A stretch of DNA of 5,520 bases from a bacterium (GCA_030017825.1 JASEGW010000105.1:1-5520); one strand, 5' to 3'. Counted from the stretch's first letter, positions 1 to 5,416 are shown. A program made the numbers and translations. Notes: generated from the letters alone by a model not told the origin.

Positions 1-65
1 GTTTATTTCAAAGAATTGAAAAGAAAGATTTAGATTTAGTTGGTATTACTAATCTTATTGGTTAA
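1..65 (+). CDS. C-terminal end of an unidentified protein (partial)
   Basis: From base 3 an open frame reads LFQRIEKKDLDLVGITNLIG and stops at TAA 63-65. The codon before it is cut by the window edge. The residue mix, charged then hydrophobic, looks like a real protein tail, and the frame ends 33 bases before the next gene on the same strand. Twenty residues are too few to assign a family, and no function is proposed. It could also be a chance open frame in AT-rich DNA. The other two forward frames hit stops within the first 35 bases. Confidence 0.4.
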   Translation, partial: LFQRIEKKDLDLVGITNLIG

Positions 66-98
66 TTGAGTTTTGATATTTGAGTTAATAAGTATATT

Positions 99-866
99 AT
101 GGAAAGTTATACAGAGATAGCGGAACAATTTGAGAGGCTACTTAAGTTAGAAACTCCACCAGTAGCTATTAAGTTTGTAAAAGAAGGAGAAGAAGCGCCA
201 AAAGGCTTGACAAAAAGGACAAAGATGATTACCTTTTGTCAAGGAATAACTATTGCTCGTCAAGGAGGCTATTCACTTCTTTTGACGGATGATAACTTGG
301 GCTGTAAAAATGCTAAGATTGCTTTTGGCCTTGGAGGAGAAGAAGCTGTTAAAAAAAACAAAGAAGCAGCGGCAGTTAAGAATCTTGGTAAGTATGCAGC
401 TAATGAAGAGATTGCTAGAAAGATTATTGACGTAAAACCTGCTATTAAACCAGGTGAGATAAATGCGATAGCAATAGCTCCTTTAAGTAAAACAAAATTT
501 CAACCAGATTGTATAATGTTTATTGTTGTGCCCTGGCAGGCATATTATTTAGCAGATGCCTATTTTTATAATACAGGAGATGCTCCCCTTTATTATGAAG
601 TGGGCACAAATGCTATGGTTTGTGCTTATAATGCAGTAAGAGCGGGATACTTAAAAAAGATAAGTTGCGGAACTGCTTGCACAGGTGGGAGAGCATATGC
701 TGGAACTGAATCAACCCAGATGTATTACACTATTCCCTGGGAAAAGGTGGAGATAGTTTTAGAAGGAGCAAAAGCCAGAAATGCAAAAAGTCCATATCCT
801 TCCCTTATTTATTTAGGAACTCCAGCACCAGGACCAGAGAAACATGTGTTTAATGTTGAAAAATGA
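99..866 (+). CDS. DUF169 family protein, function unknown
   Basis: A 255-residue protein that I recognise as DUF169. It shows the family pattern of an N-terminal 'PPVAIKF' segment (20-26), a conserved Cys followed by 'ARQGG' (Cys47, 53-57), then Cys69 and a Gly-rich 'FGLGG' (76-80), and a C-terminal half with 'CGTACTGGRAYAG' (190-202). Six cysteines (47, 69, 138, 175, 190, 194) are spread through the chain, and the Cys190-x3-Cys194 pair next to a Gly-rich turn suggests metal, cluster or thiol chemistry; that is inference. No signal peptide or membrane segment is evident, so it is probably cytoplasmic. The length is usual for the family. The ATG at 99 is the first start before the conserved N-terminus, but it has no clear Shine-Dalgarno sequence. 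The next gene is gcvH, beyond a palindromic repeat. DUF169 proteins have no established reaction that I know of. Confidence 0.85.
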   Translation: MESYTEIAEQFERLLKLETPPVAIKFVKEGEEAPKGLTKRTKMITFCQGITIARQGGYSLLLTDDNLGCKNAKIAFGLGGEEAVKKNKEAAAVKNLGKYAANEEIARKIIDVKPAIKPGEINAIAIAPLSKTKFQPDCIMFIVVPWQAYYLADAYFYNTGDAPLYYEVGTNAMVCAYNAVRAGYLKKISCGTACTGGRAYAGTESTQMYYTIPWEKVEIVLEGAKARNAKSPYPSLIYLGTPAPGPEKHVFNVEK

Positions 867-873
867 AAAAATT

Positions 874-950
874 GGACACAGATATATACAGATTTTAAGG
901 ATTAAAAAAAATCTTTGAAAATCTGTGGGTATTAATTTTAATCTGTGTTC
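874..950. repeat. Long imperfect palindrome with CACAGAT/ATCTGTG arms
   Basis: The gap between the DUF169 gene and gcvH is almost wholly one nested inverted repeat. The outer arms are 874-883 (GGACACAGAT) and 941-950 (ATCTGTGTTC), 10 pairs with one G-T. The middle arms are 888-896 (ACAGATTTT) and 918-926 (AAAATCTGT), 9 perfect pairs. Inner arms 897-902 and 911-916 pair around an A-rich loop (903-910), leaving one bulged base. The ACAGAT/ATCTGT core occurs twice per arm, so it is also a tandem repeat of a short unit. This resembles the dispersed 'ACACAGAT...ATCTGTGT' intergenic palindromes found in many bacterial genomes. No T-run follows the stem, so it is not a standard terminator. An RNA of it would fold just upstream of the gcvH ribosome binding site. 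Confidence 0.75.
915..942 (+). promoter_or_regulatory. Possible promoter for gcvH inside the palindrome
   Basis: TTGAAA (915-920) and TTTAAT (937-942) are separated by 16 bases, giving a plausible sigma-70 type pair with a start near 949 and a leader of about 25 bases before the gcvH ATG. Both boxes lie in the right half of the palindrome. In AT-rich DNA such pairs arise by chance, so this is weak. Confidence 0.25.
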
Positions 951-961
951 TCTAAAGGAAT

Positions 962-970
962 AAAGGAGGT
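962..970 (+). promoter_or_regulatory. Strong Shine-Dalgarno site fixing the gcvH start
   Basis: AAAGGAGGT is a nine-base match to the usual anti-Shine-Dalgarno sequence and ends four bases before the ATG at 975. It rules out the in-frame GTG at 945, which lies inside the palindrome arm and upstream of this site. Confidence 0.85.
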
Positions 971-974
971 ATCG

Positions 975-1382
975 ATGAACTTTCCAGAAGAATTGAAATA
1001 TCACGAAAAACATTTATGGGCAAGAATAGAAGGAGGAGAGACTATAATTGGCATAACTGATTATGCCCAAAGTCAACTTGGAGATATAGTTTATATGGAG
1101 TTACCAGATGAAGGAGATGAAGTAGAGCAAAATGAGAATTTTGGTCAAGTGGAATCTACTAAAGTAGTTACTGAATTTACTTCTCCCTTAAGTGGAAAAA
1201 TTATAGAAGTAAATTATGATATAGTTGATGATCCTAATAAACTAAATACTGATCCATATGGTGAAGGTTGGCTTATAAAGATTAAATTGAACAATCAAGA
1301 TGAAGTAGGAAATCTTCTTGCTGCTTCCTCATATGCTAATGCCTTTAAGTGTCAAGATAAAGATGATAAATGCTGTAAATAG
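975..1382 (+). CDS. gcvH: Glycine cleavage system H protein (lipoyl carrier)
   Basis: A 135-residue lipoyl-domain protein. It carries lipoate on a lysine and shuttles intermediates between partner enzymes; in many bacteria it is also the scaffold on which lipoate is assembled. Seen in the sequence: 'GITDYAQSQLGDIVYMELP' (26-44), the lipoylation turn 'ESTKVV' with Lys63, 'SPLSG' (70-74), 'EVN' (78-80) and 'DPYGEGWL' (93-100). The order and spacing are those of GcvH, and the length is close to the usual 125-130. The start is ATG 975, behind a near-perfect ribosome binding site. The unusual part is the tail: after the normal end it adds a charged stretch with Cys126, Cys133 and Cys134. gcvT and gcvP are not in the window, so the partner could be glycine cleavage, the reductive glycine route, or another lipoate-dependent system. 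Enzymes to lipoylate and reoxidise it follow downstream. Confidence 0.95.
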   Translation: MNFPEELKYHEKHLWARIEGGETIIGITDYAQSQLGDIVYMELPDEGDEVEQNENFGQVESTKVVTEFTSPLSGKIIEVNYDIVDDPNKLNTDPYGEGWLIKIKLNNQDEVGNLLAASSYANAFKCQDKDDKCCK

Positions 1383-1422
1383 ATAATGTCAATTAAGATT
1401 GAGCTAATTTAAAAAGAAAAGT

Positions 1423-1451
1423 TTGACAAATTACAGGTAGAAGATTATATT
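1423..1451 (+). promoter_or_regulatory. Near-consensus sigma-70 promoter
   Basis: TTGACA (1423-1428), a 17-base spacer and TATATT (1446-1451) make one of the best promoters in the window. The predicted start is about 1457-1459. That is inside or just past the first codon of the stress-protein remnant, so the promoter more likely serves the LipM-type gene and what follows, through a leader of about 310 bases. Confidence 0.6.
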
Positions 1452-1453
1452 TT

Positions 1454-1726
1454 TTGTACTCACTTTCTAAGTGCTTTGATTACCGTCAAAAGCTTTACTC
1501 CTTAAATAAATATTTAAAAAAAGATTCTTGGCTGGAACAAGAGGTGGAAAGAATAATTATTGAAGGACAGCCATCAGAGAAGATAATTGAGATTGTGGAA
1601 AAAGAGAGCATTGATGTAGTGGTTATGGGGAGCCATGGACATACAGGTATGGAGAAGGCATTTTTAGGAAGCGTGTCTAAAGAAGTAATAAAAGGAACGA
1701 AATGTCCAGTCTTATTGGTGAAATAG
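1454..1726 (+). pseudogene. Universal stress protein remnant, C-terminal half only
   Basis: The frame encodes up to 90 residues from a TTG at 1454. From about residue 13 it matches the C-terminal half of a UspA-type domain: 'EGQPSEKIIEIVEKESIDVVVMGSHGHTG', then 'FLGSVSKEVIKGTKCPVLLVK'. The ATP-binding signature G-2x-G-9x-G-S is intact ('GSHG', nine residues, 'GS'). Family members usually run 140-150 residues and begin with a strand like 'ILVPVDGS'. That strand and the rest of the N-terminal half are absent in every forward frame of 1383-1500. There is no convincing ribosome binding site before the TTG, and the promoter at 1423-1451 would start transcription at or beyond it. The likeliest reading is a 5'-truncated, decaying gene. 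A short expressed half-domain, perhaps from an internal GTG at 1544, cannot be excluded. Confidence 0.72.
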
Positions 1727-1771
1727 TAAAGAATTAGTGTTTTAAACAAAATTTAATAGTTTTAGATTTAA

Positions 1772-2548
1772 ATGAGACTTCTAATAACGAAAGAGTGTAG
1801 AGCTGCTTATAATATGGCTCTTGATGAGGCCATATTTCTTTATATGGGCAAAAATTCTATAAAGATTCCTACTTTAAGAATGTATAGTTGGAACCCAGTT
1901 GCTTTTTCCATAGGATATTTTCAAAGGGTAGAGGAAGTTCTAAATTTAAAAAAGTGTGAAGATATTGGAGTTGATTGGGTTAGAAGGCCAAGTGGAGGTG
2001 GAGCTATTCTTCATAAAAAAGAGGTTACTTATAGTTTTATTACAGAAGCTAATAATGAATTTTCAAATATTTCTACATCTTATGCAAAAATTAATAGAGC
2101 TATATTGGAAACCCTTAAATTGTTTAATTTGAATTTTAAGACTGCTTGTTATAAGATAGACAGCAATAAACATCATTTGTGTTTTCTTGAATTTGCCGGT
2201 ATCGATATTTTACTAAATGGCAAAAAAGTTTCAGGTTCTGCTCAAAGAAGAAGGAATGGAGTAGTTCTTCACCATGGTTCGATTAAGTTGGACATTGATG
2301 TTAATCTTTTAAAAATTATTTCAAGAACTGATGAAGATGAAGTTTTATCTAAAATGACTTCTTTAAAGAGAGAATTAGGAGACAATCCTGGTTTTGATAA
2401 AGTAGCAGAAGCTATAACCAAAAGCTTTGAAAAAGTATTTGAGGAAGAGGTTATAGAGAGTGTTTTAATGGAAGAAGAGATAAAAATTGCTAATGAATTA
2501 ATAGAATCTAAGTATGCTAATGAGAAATGGAACTACAAAAGAAGATAG
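1772..2548 (+). CDS. lipM: LipM-type octanoyltransferase / lipoate-protein ligase A family
   Basis: A 258-residue biotin/lipoate transferase-fold protein that would attach an octanoyl or lipoyl group to the lysine of GcvH. Seen: N-terminal 'NMALDEAI' (14-21), 'VRRPSGGGAILHKKEVTYSF' (70-89; the family's substrate-binding loop) and 'NGKKVSGSAQRR' (149-160) with the conserved Lys152. A cysteine at 137 ('CF') lies 15 residues before Lys152, the spacing I recall for the catalytic Cys of Bacillus LipM; classical LplA ligases lack this Cys. That favours octanoyl transfer from acyl carrier protein over ATP-dependent salvage. The C-terminal 'LIESKYANEKWNY' (243-255) recalls the end of LplA-type proteins. 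The length is slightly under that of LipM (about 280). The ATG is preceded directly by an in-frame TAA (1769-1771) and has no Shine-Dalgarno site. Co-location with gcvH and lipA supports the role. Confidence 0.85.
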   Translation: MRLLITKECRAAYNMALDEAIFLYMGKNSIKIPTLRMYSWNPVAFSIGYFQRVEEVLNLKKCEDIGVDWVRRPSGGGAILHKKEVTYSFITEANNEFSNISTSYAKINRAILETLKLFNLNFKTACYKIDSNKHHLCFLEFAGIDILLNGKKVSGSAQRRRNGVVLHHGSIKLDIDVNLLKIISRTDEDEVLSKMTSLKRELGDNPGFDKVAEAITKSFEKVFEEEVIESVLMEEEIKIANELIESKYANEKWNYKRR

Positions 2549-2551
2549 TTT

Positions 2552-2579
2552 AATTTGAATCTGAAATAGAAAATATAAT
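2552..2579 (+). promoter_or_regulatory. Possible promoter before lpdA
   Basis: A perfect -10 box TATAAT (2574-2579) lies in the 84-base gap before lpdA. The -35 region at the right distance (about 2551-2557) is poor, and a better TTGAAT (2555-2560) is only 13 bases away. It may be a weak secondary promoter or chance. Confidence 0.3.
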
Positions 2580-2632
2580 GTAACTATTCAGCAATGTTCA
2601 TATATCCAAATTCTTTAGAAAGGGTATAAAAG

Positions 2633-4003
2633 ATGTCAAGTAAGATTATAATTATTGGAGCTGGTCCAGCAGGATATGTAGCTGGTATTAGAGCAGCACA
2701 ATTAGGAGCAGATGTTACTGTTATTGAAAAAGAAAGAGTAGGAGGAACTTGCTTAAATCGAGGATGTATTCCTATGAAAGCTTTGCTTGGATCAGTCCAG
2801 ACTATTAGAAGCGCGAGAGAAGCAGAAGAATTTGGTATTGAAATAAATGAAATTAAATTAAATCTTCTGAAAATGCAAGAGAAAAAACAAGAAATAGTTG
2901 ATAAGCTTACCTCGGGTATTGAAAAGCTGTTTCAAGCAAAAGGTGTGAAATATATTAAGGGAACCGCAAAGATAGTAAGTAGGAATAAGGTTAGAATAAA
3001 TGATGAAGAGTTGGTTGCCGATAAGATTATTATTGCCACAGGTGGTAGAGCTGCAAAGCTTCCTTTTTTAGACTTTAGCCATTCGGCAGTGCTTACTTCA
3101 AAAGAAGGTTTGGAACTTACAGAAATACCAGAGTCCATGCTTATTTTGGGTGGTGGAGTTATTGGTTGTGAATTTGCCACTATTTTTAATGTTATAGGAA
3201 CTCAGGTTACTATAGTAGAGATGATGTCTCAAATACTTCCTTTAGAAGATAAGAGAGTTGCCCAGCAAATGCAGACAATTTTAAAGAAGAGGGGAGTTAA
3301 AATATTAACTAAGACTAAAGTAGAGGAGATAAAAGAATATAAATCTGATGGATTAGTTGCTTTACTTTCCAATGGACAAGAAGTTTATTGTAATAAGCTT
3401 TTAGTCTCTATGGGAATACAACCAAATACAGAAGAACTTGGTTTGGAGGAAGTTGGCATAAATAGAGATGATAGGGGATTTATCACCGTAAATGATAGAA
3501 TGGAAACAAATGTAGAGGGAATTTATGCTGCAGGAGATGTAAATGGTGGAATGCTTTTAGCTTATGTTGCTTCAGCTGAGGCAATAGTGGCGGTAGAAAA
3601 TGCTTTAGGGGCTAACCAGAAGATGAATTATGATATTATTCCAAGTTGCATATTTACTCAACCGGAAATAGGCACTGTGGGAATTACACCAGATAAAGCA
3701 AAAGAGATGGGCGTAGAAGTTAAGGTTGGCCGATTTTTATTTGGAGCTAGTGGAAAGGCATTGGCTATAAGAGAGGGACAAGGTTTTGTGCAATTAGTTG
3801 TAGATAAAGAGAGTGATTTAATTTTAGGTGCTCAGATTATGGGTCCTCATGCGGTAGACCTTGTTCATGAGGTAGCTCTTGCTATGAAACTCAAAGCTAC
3901 TGCCAATGATTTAGGTAATCTTATTCATGGACATCCCACCCTTAGTGAAGCTGTTATGGAGGCAGCCCGCCATGCCCATGGAAAAGCAATCCACACCACA
4001 TAG
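2633..4003 (+). CDS. lpdA: Dihydrolipoyl dehydrogenase (E3 / L protein)
   Basis: A 456-residue flavoprotein disulfide reductase that reoxidises the dihydrolipoyl arm of a carrier and passes electrons through FAD to NAD+. Domains in order: FAD-binding 'GAGPAG' (9-14), redox disulfide 'CLNRGCIPMK' with Cys40 and Cys45, 'ATGGRA' (135-140), NAD-binding 'GGGVIG' (173-178) followed by an acidic Glu near 196 that favours NAD+ over NADP+, second FAD motif 'AAGDVNG' (299-305), and the dimer-domain 'HGHPTLSEA' with His434 and Glu439, the acid/base pair. All catalytic parts are present and the length is normal. Most lipoamide dehydrogenases have Ser or Thr where this one has Met48 in 'CIPMK'. A ribosome binding site (AAAGGG, 2619-2624) precedes the ATG by 8 bases. 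The last 32 bases overlap lipA. Confidence 0.95.
   Translation: MSSKIIIIGAGPAGYVAGIRAAQLGADVTVIEKERVGGTCLNRGCIPMKALLGSVQTIRSAREAEEFGIEINEIKLNLLKMQEKKQEIVDKLTSGIEKLFQAKGVKYIKGTAKIVSRNKVRINDEELVADKIIIATGGRAAKLPFLDFSHSAVLTSKEGLELTEIPESMLILGGGVIGCEFATIFNVIGTQVTIVEMMSQILPLEDKRVAQQMQTILKKRGVKILTKTKVEEIKEYKSDGLVALLSNGQEVYCNKLLVSMGIQPNTEELGLEEVGINRDDRGFITVNDRMETNVEGIYAAGDVNGGMLLAYVASAEAIVAVENALGANQKMNYDIIPSCIFTQPEIGTVGITPDKAKEMGVEVKVGRFLFGASGKALAIREGQGFVQLVVDKESDLILGAQIMGPHAVDLVHEVALAMKLKATANDLGNLIHGHPTLSEAVMEAARHAHGKAIHTT
3958..3962 (+). promoter_or_regulatory. Ribosome binding site for lipA inside lpdA
   Basis: GGAGG lies within the lpdA coding region, 9 bases before ATG 3972 and 15 before ATG 3978. 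It favours 3972 and argues against the upstream in-frame ATG at 3927. The placement suggests translational coupling of lipA to lpdA. Confidence 0.65.
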
Positions 4004-4862
4004 GAAACCTAGTTGGCTTAAAAGATACTTGCCTAATTTAGAAGGCATTTCTAAGGTAGAGAGTATAATCTCAGCTTTCAATCTTCATACTGTTTGTCAA
4101 AGCGCCAGATGTCCAAACAAAGAAGAATGTTTTAGTAAAGGCACAGCAACATTTTTAATTATGGGTGATATTTGTACCAGAAATTGTGCTTTTTGTGCAG
4201 TAAATAGTGGACATCCCTTACCCCTTGATAAAGATGAACCTTTCAAAATAGCAGAAGTTGCTAAAAAATTAAGATTAAAACATGTAGTTATAACCTCTGT
4301 TACCAGAGATGATCTTTCTGATGGAGGAACAGGGCATTTTGTAAAAATTATTGAGGAGGTGAGAAGACAATTACCAGAAGTAACTATTGAAACGCTTATT
4401 CCTGACTTTGGGGGAGATACTAAATTAATAGAAAAAGTATGCAAGGCAAGGCCTGATGTATTAAATCATAACTTAGAAACGATATCAAGACTCTATTCAA
4501 CTGTTAGGCCAAAAGCTGATTATAAGCGTTCATTAAGACTAATAAAGATTGCTTCAAAATATAAAGTATTGACAAAATCAGGAATAATGGTAGGATTAGG
4601 AGAAACACTGCAAGAAACAAAAGAACTTATGAAAGACTTAGTAATATTTGGATGTAAAATACTTACCATTGGGCAATACTTGCAGCCTATCAAAGACAAC
4701 TTAAAAGTTAATAAGTATTATACTCCTGGTGAATTTGATAAATTATCCAAAATTGGAAAAGAAATTGGTTTAGAAAAAGTATTTTCTACTCCTTTTACCA
4801 GGAGTTCTTATAAAGCAGAAGAAGTAACAAGTGAAAGATTGAAGGTAAGTTGTAAAATGTAA
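3972..4862 (+). CDS. lipA: Lipoyl synthase (radical SAM)
   Basis: A 296-residue radical SAM enzyme that inserts two sulfur atoms into a protein-bound octanoyl group, here presumably on GcvH. Both iron-sulfur sites are complete. The auxiliary cluster motif is Cys42-x4-Cys47-x5-Cys53, and the SAM-binding motif is Cys68-x3-Cys72-x2-Cys75 ('CTRNCAFC'). The C-terminal 'RSSY' (277-280), which supplies the serine ligand of the auxiliary cluster in LipA, is present in 'TRSSYKAEE'. Also seen are 'VITSVTRDDLSDGG' (106-119), 'NHNLET' (165-170), 'SGIMVGLGE' (203-211) and 'IGQYLQP' (233-239), all family hallmarks. The length is normal for LipA (about 280-320). ATG 3972 is chosen because of GGAGG nine bases upstream. 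The gene starts inside lpdA and overlaps its last 32 bases, so the two are almost certainly co-transcribed. Confidence 0.96.
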   Translation: MPMEKQSTPHRKPSWLKRYLPNLEGISKVESIISAFNLHTVCQSARCPNKEECFSKGTATFLIMGDICTRNCAFCAVNSGHPLPLDKDEPFKIAEVAKKLRLKHVVITSVTRDDLSDGGTGHFVKIIEEVRRQLPEVTIETLIPDFGGDTKLIEKVCKARPDVLNHNLETISRLYSTVRPKADYKRSLRLIKIASKYKVLTKSGIMVGLGETLQETKELMKDLVIFGCKILTIGQYLQPIKDNLKVNKYYTPGEFDKLSKIGKEIGLEKVFSTPFTRSSYKAEEVTSERLKVSCKM

Positions 4863-4891
4863 ATGACAAAACAAGATTAGCGTAATATAAA
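4863..4891 (+). promoter_or_regulatory. Promoter before the MoaE-like gene
   Basis: ATGACA (4863-4868), a 17-base spacer and TATAAA (4886-4891) begin immediately after the lipA stop. The expected start is near 4898, giving a leader of about 30 bases that contains GGAGG (4918-4922), six bases before ATG 4929. The downstream gene may therefore be expressed independently of the lipoate genes. Confidence 0.45.
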
Positions 4892-4928
4892 TCGAAGTAG
4901 TGAAATATTAATAAGCTGGAGGAAAGTT

Positions 4929-5309
4929 ATGATAAAGTTAGTTTACGAACCAATCAATATTATGGAAATTTATGAAATGATTGATAGACAAGGATGTGGA
5001 TCTCTTGTTACTCATTGTGGATTTGCCAGAGAGGATAAATCAGAAGAAGGTAAAACATCTTATATTGAATTTGAACCTACTCAAGAAACCATAGGAGAGT
5101 TAGAAGAAATAGCCACTAACATAAAAGAGCAGTGGAAAGTAAATGATATCATAATCATTCGTCGTATGGGAAAGGTTATGGTTAAAGAGATGATATTAGC
5201 AGTAGCCATTTCAGCTAAAAGAAGAAAGGACGCCTTTTCTGCTTGTATGCAAACTATTGATTGCCTAAAAAAGTATAAAACTATAAAAAAGAAAGAGATT
5301 TTTATTTAA
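4929..5309 (+). CDS. Divergent MoaE-like protein (molybdopterin synthase large-subunit family)
   Basis: A 126-residue protein matching MoaE along its length. MoaE with MoaD converts cyclic pyranopterin monophosphate to molybdopterin. Aligned features: 'GSLVTHCGFARED' (24-36) for the family's 'G...F.G.vR', with Arg34 kept; 'IEFEP' for 'L.YE.y'; 'IIIIRRMG' (74-81) for 'v.i.HR.G'; 'AKRRKDAF' (96-103) for 'S.HR..AF'; and 'LKKYKTIKKKE' (113-123) for 'LK....PIWKKE'. The two lysines equivalent to E. coli Lys119 and Lys126 are retained (Lys114, Lys121). However, both family histidines are Arg (78 and 98), the Trp is Lys120, and the chain stops three residues after the final Glu, where MoaE proteins normally continue. 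It may be a fast-evolving real MoaE or a paralogue with a changed role. No moaD or other cofactor gene is in the window. GGAGG six bases upstream supports the start. Confidence 0.75.
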   Translation: MIKLVYEPINIMEIYEMIDRQGCGSLVTHCGFAREDKSEEGKTSYIEFEPTQETIGELEEIATNIKEQWKVNDIIIIRRMGKVMVKEMILAVAISAKRRKDAFSACMQTIDCLKKYKTIKKKEIFI

Positions 5310-5345
5310 CCTGAATTTGATATTAGTTTTTAGATTTAAAAATAG

Positions 5346-5384
5346 AATAAAGAGGACAATGGTTGTATTTAGCTTTATTTTTTT
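5346..5384 (+). terminator. Candidate AT-rich intrinsic terminator
   Basis: AATAAAG (5346-5352) pairs perfectly with CTTTATT (5373-5379). A small inner hairpin, ACAA/TTGT (5356-5359 with 5363-5366), stands in the loop, and the outer stem runs straight into T residues to 5384. The stem is weak because it is AT-rich. It lies 37 bases after the MoaE-like stop, a reasonable place for the end of the transcript. Confidence 0.4.
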
Positions 5385-5387
5385 GTT

Positions 5388-5416
5388 ATTAGAAGAATAA
5401 AGGCATAGTGTGTCAA
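5388..5416 (-). promoter_or_regulatory. Promoter-like pair facing left
   Basis: On the minus strand, TTGACA (5416-5411), a 17-base spacer and TCTAAT (5393-5388) form a near-consensus pair. Transcription would start near 5381 and run antisense into the 3' end of the MoaE-like gene. No minus-strand gene is recognisable there, so this is either a promoter for an antisense RNA, part of an old element, or chance. Confidence 0.3.

Noticed and set aside
93..98. TATATT immediately before the DUF169 ATG as a -10 box
   Set aside because: Transcription would start inside the gene, and no -35 box lies at 16-18 bases.
945..974. GTG at 945 as an earlier start for gcvH
   Set aside because: It would translate the palindrome arm and the ribosome binding site itself; AAAGGAGGT at 962-970 clearly serves ATG 975, and the extra ten residues do not belong to the H-protein family.
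1391..1410. AATTA/TAATT hairpin after gcvH as a terminator
   Set aside because: The stem is only five A-T pairs and no T-run follows.
3927..3971. ATG at 3927 as the start of lipA
   Set aside because: It would lengthen the overlap with lpdA to 77 bases, has no ribosome binding site, and the added residues are not LipA-like. ATG 3972 with GGAGG nine bases upstream is better.
4097..4444. Minus-strand open frames, the longest opposite lipA (others at 813-1013, 1495-1749 and 2932-3180)
   Set aside because: They lie opposite well-supported genes or remnants, have no recognisable domains, and show residue patterns of reverse-complemented coding DNA.
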